A stretch of 64,000 nt of DNA from Pseudomonas rustica (lineage in GTDB: Bacteria > Pseudomonadota > Gammaproteobacteria > Pseudomonadales > Pseudomonadaceae). The position numbers were made by a program, and so were the translations under genes. The stretch lies in contig NZ_JAGYHF010000013.1 of NCBI RefSeq assembly GCF_018336155.1, positions 104,948 through 168,947 on the forward strand, in the 5' to 3' direction. The notes beneath the pieces are model-generated. The model was not told the DNA's origin. It made no database searches and was given only the letters and a program-made list of their open reading frames with translations. Shown piece after piece: positions 61,158 to 64,000 of this stretch (the stretch's first letter is position 1; each line of letters starts with the position of its first letter).

Positions 61158-61985
61158 ATGCAGTACAAAAACCCGACTCACCTGCAAGCCGCTATCCTCG
61201 ACTGGGCTGGCACCGTTGTTGATTTCGGCTCGTTTGCGCCGACGCAGATATTCGTCGAGGCCTTTGCCGAGTTCGGCGTCGCGGTATCGCTGGAAGAAGC
61301 GCGTGGCCCGATGGGCATGGGCAAGTGGGATCACATTCGCACGCTATGCAACCTGCCGCAGATCGCCGAGCGCTATCGCGCCGCGTTCGATCGCTTACCG
61401 AGTGATGAAGATGTGACAGCGATCTACGAGCGCTTCATGCCGTTGCAGATCGAGAAAATCGCTCTGCATTCGGCGGTCATTCCAGGTGCGCTCGAAGCGA
61501 TTGCGGCGTTGCGCGACAAGGGTTTGAAGATTGGTTCGTGCTCCGGGTATCCGGCGGTGGTGATGGCCAAGGTTGTCGAGTTGGCGCGAGAGAATGGTTA
61601 TGTCGCTGACCATGTCGTCGCCACCGATGAAGTGCCGAATGGCCGGCCGTATCCGGCGCAGTCGTTGGCCAACGTGATTGCCTTGGGCATCGATGATGTG
61701 GCCGCGTGCGTCAAGGTTGATGACACCTGGCCGGGGATTCTCGAAGGGCGTAGCGCGGGGATGTGGACGGTGGCGTTGACTTGCTCGGGGAATGCGCTCG
61801 GATTGACCTACGAACAGTTCAAGGCGCTGCCGTCGGATCGTCTCGCGGAAGAACGTGAGCGCATCGGCAAGATGTTCGCGCCATCGCGTCCGCATTACTT
61901 GATCGACACCATTGCCGATTTGCCTGAAGTCATCGACGACATCAATGCGCGCCTGGCCCGAGGTGAAACCCCACAAGCCTGCTGA
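61158..61985 (+). CDS. phnX: Phosphonoacetaldehyde hydrolase
   Basis: The 275-residue HAD-family enzyme cleaves phosphonoacetaldehyde into acetaldehyde and phosphate. The nucleophile aspartate and acid are in ILDWAGTVVDFG (first Asp near residue 14), the Schiff-base lysine in PMGMGKWDHIR (near residue 55), and the metal aspartates in VKVDDTWPG. The ATG at 61158 has CGGAG ten bases upstream. There is no phnW (2-aminoethylphosphonate transaminase) beside it, unlike the common phnWX pair. Confidence 0.95.
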   Translation: MQYKNPTHLQAAILDWAGTVVDFGSFAPTQIFVEAFAEFGVAVSLEEARGPMGMGKWDHIRTLCNLPQIAERYRAAFDRLPSDEDVTAIYERFMPLQIEKIALHSAVIPGALEAIAALRDKGLKIGSCSGYPAVVMAKVVELARENGYVADHVVATDEVPNGRPYPAQSLANVIALGIDDVAACVKVDDTWPGILEGRSAGMWTVALTCSGNALGLTYEQFKALPSDRLAEERERIGKMFAPSRPHYLIDTIADLPEVIDDINARLARGETPQAC

Positions 61986-61990
61986 CACCT

Positions 61991-62092
61991 GATCGTTCCC
62001 ACGCTCTGCGTGGGAATGCAGCCCGTGACGCTCCGCGTCACTGGACGCAGAGCATCCCTAGAGGCATTCCCACGCGGAGCATGGGAACGATC
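61991..62092. repeat. Large REP-like palindrome (family C)
   Basis: Outer arms GATCGTTCCCACGCTCTGCG and complement, with mutations in the right arm (GGAGCATGGGAACGATC). It lies six bases after the phnX stop. Confidence 0.85.
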
Positions 62093-62116
62093 GGTGACCG
62101 CGCTCAAATCGCAGGC

Positions 62117-62142
62117 AAAAAAAAGCTGCCAAAACTGGCAGC
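62117..62142 (-). terminator. Minus-strand rho-independent terminator without an obvious gene
   Basis: GCTGCCA and TGGCAGC pair perfectly around a four-base loop, followed on the minus strand by eight T residues. On the plus strand no T run follows. There is no minus-strand coding gene upstream, which points to a short RNA (see the Pho box at 62193-62210). Confidence 0.82.
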
Positions 62143-62169
62143 AGAAACTTCAAGAACACGCGATGTATT
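62117..62169 (-). ncRNA. Candidate PhoB-dependent small RNA (about 53 nt)
   Basis: A complete promoter-to-terminator unit is visible on the minus strand: Pho box 62193-62210, an 11-base gap, -10 element TATGCT at 62181-62176, an A seven bases further at 62169 as probable start, and a strong terminator ending at 62117. The transcript would be about 53 nt, of which the last 26 are the terminator hairpin and T tail. That is very short, so it might be a decoy, a seed-only regulator or a truncated relic of a former gene promoter. No coding potential is present. Confidence 0.45.
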
Positions 62170-62175
62170 GACCCC

Positions 62176-62210
62176 AGCATAGACGCTGAATAATGACAGT
62201 GTCATGACAG
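62176..62210 (-). promoter_or_regulatory. Perfect Pho box with spaced -10 element
   Basis: On the minus strand CTGTCATGACACTGTCAT (62210-62193) contains two exact Pho-box heptamers separated by four bases. TATGCT follows after 11 bases, the distance used at PhoB-activated promoters. The box points away from the ppx-like gene, towards phnX. Confidence 0.75.
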
Positions 62211-62320
62211 CGACAAATTCACTGAACCGCCCTGCCCCGTCATCAGGATGTCATCAACGCAACGGCAGAATCCTCGCAAACCGTCTTGAGCCTTCCGGCG
62301 GATATTCAGCAAGGATTCCC

Positions 62321-63256
62321 ATGAAACCAGACGCCCCGCTGTTTGCCGCCATCGACCTGGGTTCGAATGCCTTTCGTTTGATGATCGGCCAGTCGCTGCG
62401 CAGTCGAAAGGGTTTGCTGATTCAGGAAGTGAAAACCCTGCGCGAACCGGTGCGCCTTGCCGAAGGTTTTGACGGCGGCGTGCTGGATGCGCTGGCACTG
62501 GATCGAGGCTGGCAAGCATTGGCGCGGTTCGGCAAGAAATTGCGCGGTTTCGAGGCCGGTCGGGTTCGCGCAGTGGCGACCAGTGCGGTGCGTGAGGCGG
62601 ACAATGCGCAGTTGTTTCTGGCCAGCGCCGAGCGGCATCTGGGTTTTCCCATTGATGTGATTTCCGGGCAAGAAGAAGCGCGACTGGTCTACGCCGGTGT
62701 GGCGCATGCGCTGCCGGGTGCTGAGGAAATGCGTTTGGTGGTGGATATTGGCGGCGGTTCCACCGAGCTGATTCTCGGCCAGGGCTCGCAAGCGTTGCTG
62801 ACCGAAAGCATCGCGATGGGCAGCGGCACGTTGAGTACGCGGTTCTTTCGCTGCGGTGATATTTCTGCCGGTGCCCTGCAAGAAGCCGAACGTTTCGCCA
62901 TCCTGCAATTTGAACGGGTTGCCCGGCGTTATCGGAGTCAGGGTTGGCAGCAGACCATCGGCTCGTCGGGTACCGCCCGCATGCTGGCCAAAGTGCTCAA
63001 GGCCAATCACCTCAATGACTTCGGCAAGGACGGCATCACCTACGCCGGCCTGTTGCGCCTGGCCCTGCTTCTGCTGAAAGTGAGCAATGTGCAACAGCTG
63101 CACCTCGCCGGCCTGCAACCGCACCGTCAAAGCATCCTGCCCGGCGGATTGGTATTGATGCTCGCGGCGTTCAAAGTATTCGGCATCTCGCAAATGGCCC
63201 CCTCCGAACCCGGCCTGCGCCTCGGCGTCCTGCACGGCCTGATGAGCAAGCACTGA
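62321..63256 (+). CDS. Short Ppx/GppA-family phosphatase
   Basis: The 311-residue protein has the actin-like phosphatase fold of Ppx/GppA: FAAIDLGSNAFRLMIGQ (first phosphate loop, residues 8-24), a central DIGGGSTELILGQ (second loop, near residue 142) and GSSGTARMLAKVLK. It lacks the C-terminal HD-like domain of full-length exopolyphosphatase (about 500 residues), so it is the short type seen in Ppx1/Ppx2-like proteins that prefer short polyphosphate or pppGpp. AAGGA precedes the ATG at 62321. Confidence 0.9.
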   Translation: MKPDAPLFAAIDLGSNAFRLMIGQSLRSRKGLLIQEVKTLREPVRLAEGFDGGVLDALALDRGWQALARFGKKLRGFEAGRVRAVATSAVREADNAQLFLASAERHLGFPIDVISGQEEARLVYAGVAHALPGAEEMRLVVDIGGGSTELILGQGSQALLTESIAMGSGTLSTRFFRCGDISAGALQEAERFAILQFERVARRYRSQGWQQTIGSSGTARMLAKVLKANHLNDFGKDGITYAGLLRLALLLLKVSNVQQLHLAGLQPHRQSILPGGLVLMLAAFKVFGISQMAPSEPGLRLGVLHGLMSKH

Positions 63257-63830
63257 TCCCTTGTAGGAGTGAGCCTGCTCGCGAAAGCGTCTGCTCAGCC
63301 ACATCAATGCTGAATGTGCCGCCCCCTTCGTGAGCGAGCCCACTCCCACCTTGGTTCTGTGCAACTCGATGCATCTACGTACGCCACAAGTCCCTGTGGG
63401 AGCGGGCTTGCTCGCGAAAGCGTCCGCTCAGTCACATCAATGCTGAATGTGCCGCCCCCTTCGTGAGCAAGCCCACTCCCACCTTGGTTCTGTGCCAGTC
63501 AATGCATCCGCATACGCCTCAAGTCCCTGTGGGAGCGGGCTTGCTCGCGAAAGCGCCCGTTCAGTCACATCAATGCTGAATGTGCCGCCCCCTTCGTGAG
63601 CAAGCCCACTCCCACCTTGGTTCTGTGCCAGTCAATGCATCCGCATACGCCACAAGTCCCTGTGGGAGCGGGCTTGCTCGCGAAAGCGTCCGCTCAGCCA
63701 CATCAATGCTGAATGTGCCGCCCCCTTCGTGAGCAAGCCCACTCCCACATTGGTTCTGTGCCAGTCAATGCATCCGCATACACCTCGAGTCCCTGTGGGA
63801 GCGGGTTTGCCAGCGATGAGGCCGGCACAC
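63257..63830. repeat. Tandem array of 133-bp REP-containing units
   Basis: Successive TCCCTGTGGGAGCGGGCTTG motifs begin at 63390, 63523, 63656 and 63789, exactly 133 bases apart; a diverged first copy starts near 63257. Each unit contains a family-A REP, a small dyad (CACATCAATGCTGAATGTG), an inverted degenerate REP (TTCGTGAGCAAGCCCACTCC) and a link with CAATGCATCCGCATACGCC. The last copy is cut short after GGTTTGCCAGCG. Confidence 0.9.
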
Positions 63831-64000
63831 CAAAATCCGGAAGTGTTGACCATTAGGCCGAGTGTCAGCTCGCCTGCTCTTGATCTTGATTCACAGGCCC
63901 CGTCGGAAGGCTGAGTGGAGGGATTTATCCGGGGGTGGGAGCGCAGCGACCGTTTGGCGCAGCCAAACACATCGAGAGGAGGTGCAGCGCAGCAAACCGG
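63831..64000. other. Non-coding tail of the window
   Basis: No coding frame or tRNA is apparent. A GGGATTTATCC fragment near 63920 recalls family E, and a GTTTGGCGCAGCCAAAC hairpin lies near 63951-63967. The region may be part of a further dispersed repeat that continues past the window. Confidence 0.4.

Noticed and set aside
62202..62519. 105-codon minus-strand frame that could explain the Pho box and terminator
   Set aside because: It begins inside the ppx-like gene and ends before the Pho box, so the Pho-box promoter could not transcribe it.
63257..63830. Possible CRISPR array
   Set aside because: The 133-bp period with near-identical sequence throughout leaves no variable spacers, the units are REP-based, and no cas genes are present.

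Overview
The window looks like chromosomal DNA of a Pseudomonas of the fluorescens group. The evidence is the 1631-residue NAD-dependent glutamate dehydrogenase, a GC-rich codon pattern, typical Pseudomonas gene neighbourhoods, and a very high density of the short palindromes (REP/BIME-like) that punctuate fluorescens-group genomes. I see no rRNA, tRNA, insertion sequence, prophage or CRISPR array. Most of the window is ordinary metabolic chromosome, with several catabolic islands.

Layout, left to right. 0-11 kb: a MocR-type regulator, a small monooxygenase-like protein, a cupin, a lipoprotein, gdhB (minus strand), a zinc-ribbon protein of unknown function and a small acidic protein. 11.4-18.3 kb: a tightly overlapping MoxR / DUF58 / DUF4381 / VWA / VWA-TPR / BatD operon (Bat-like aerotolerance or envelope-stress complex). 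18.5-24 kb: sbcD-sbcC and a glutathione-transferase-like gene. 24-27 kb: small envelope proteins and a beta-propeller lactonase. 27-34 kb: a sugar-acid (pentonate-type) catabolic cluster. Its transporter, a FAH-type dehydratase and 2-oxoglutarate semialdehyde dehydrogenase lie on the minus strand, and an IlvD/EDD dehydratase and a FadR-type GntR regulator on the plus strand; two GntR-like operators sit between the divergent arms. 34-37.7 kb: an RND/MMPL exporter with a Ycf48-like partner.

38-49.4 kb: the least explained region. It encodes an AA_synth (DUF1185) protein, an alpha/beta hydrolase, an aldehyde dehydrogenase, a flavin reductase, a PcaC-like protein, a GntR regulator, a NUDIX hydrolase, a DUF1330 protein, a RibB paralogue with a degenerate RibA half, and a four-gene polyamine-type ABC importer. 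Three promoters in this region share a near-identical operator (TATTATGGTATWCCA), so the units probably form one regulon for an unidentified substrate.

49.6-54.1 kb: a substrate-binding-like protein without signal peptide, a TetR regulator divergent from a crotonase and an alpha/beta hydrolase, and a second-type methionine aminopeptidase coupled to a ParD-like protein. 54.1-62 kb: a phosphonate island (LysR, phnD, phnC, phnE, iron-dependent alcohol dehydrogenase, organophosphate-type MFS carrier, second LysR, phnX). It has no 2-aminoethylphosphonate transaminase, and the presence of the alcohol dehydrogenase suggests 2-hydroxyethylphosphonate or a relative as substrate. Between phnX and a short Ppx/GppA phosphatase, a perfect Pho box on the minus strand lies the correct distance from a -10 element and a strong terminator. 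Together they define a candidate PhoB-dependent RNA of only about 53 nt. The window ends in a tandem array of 133-bp REP-containing units.
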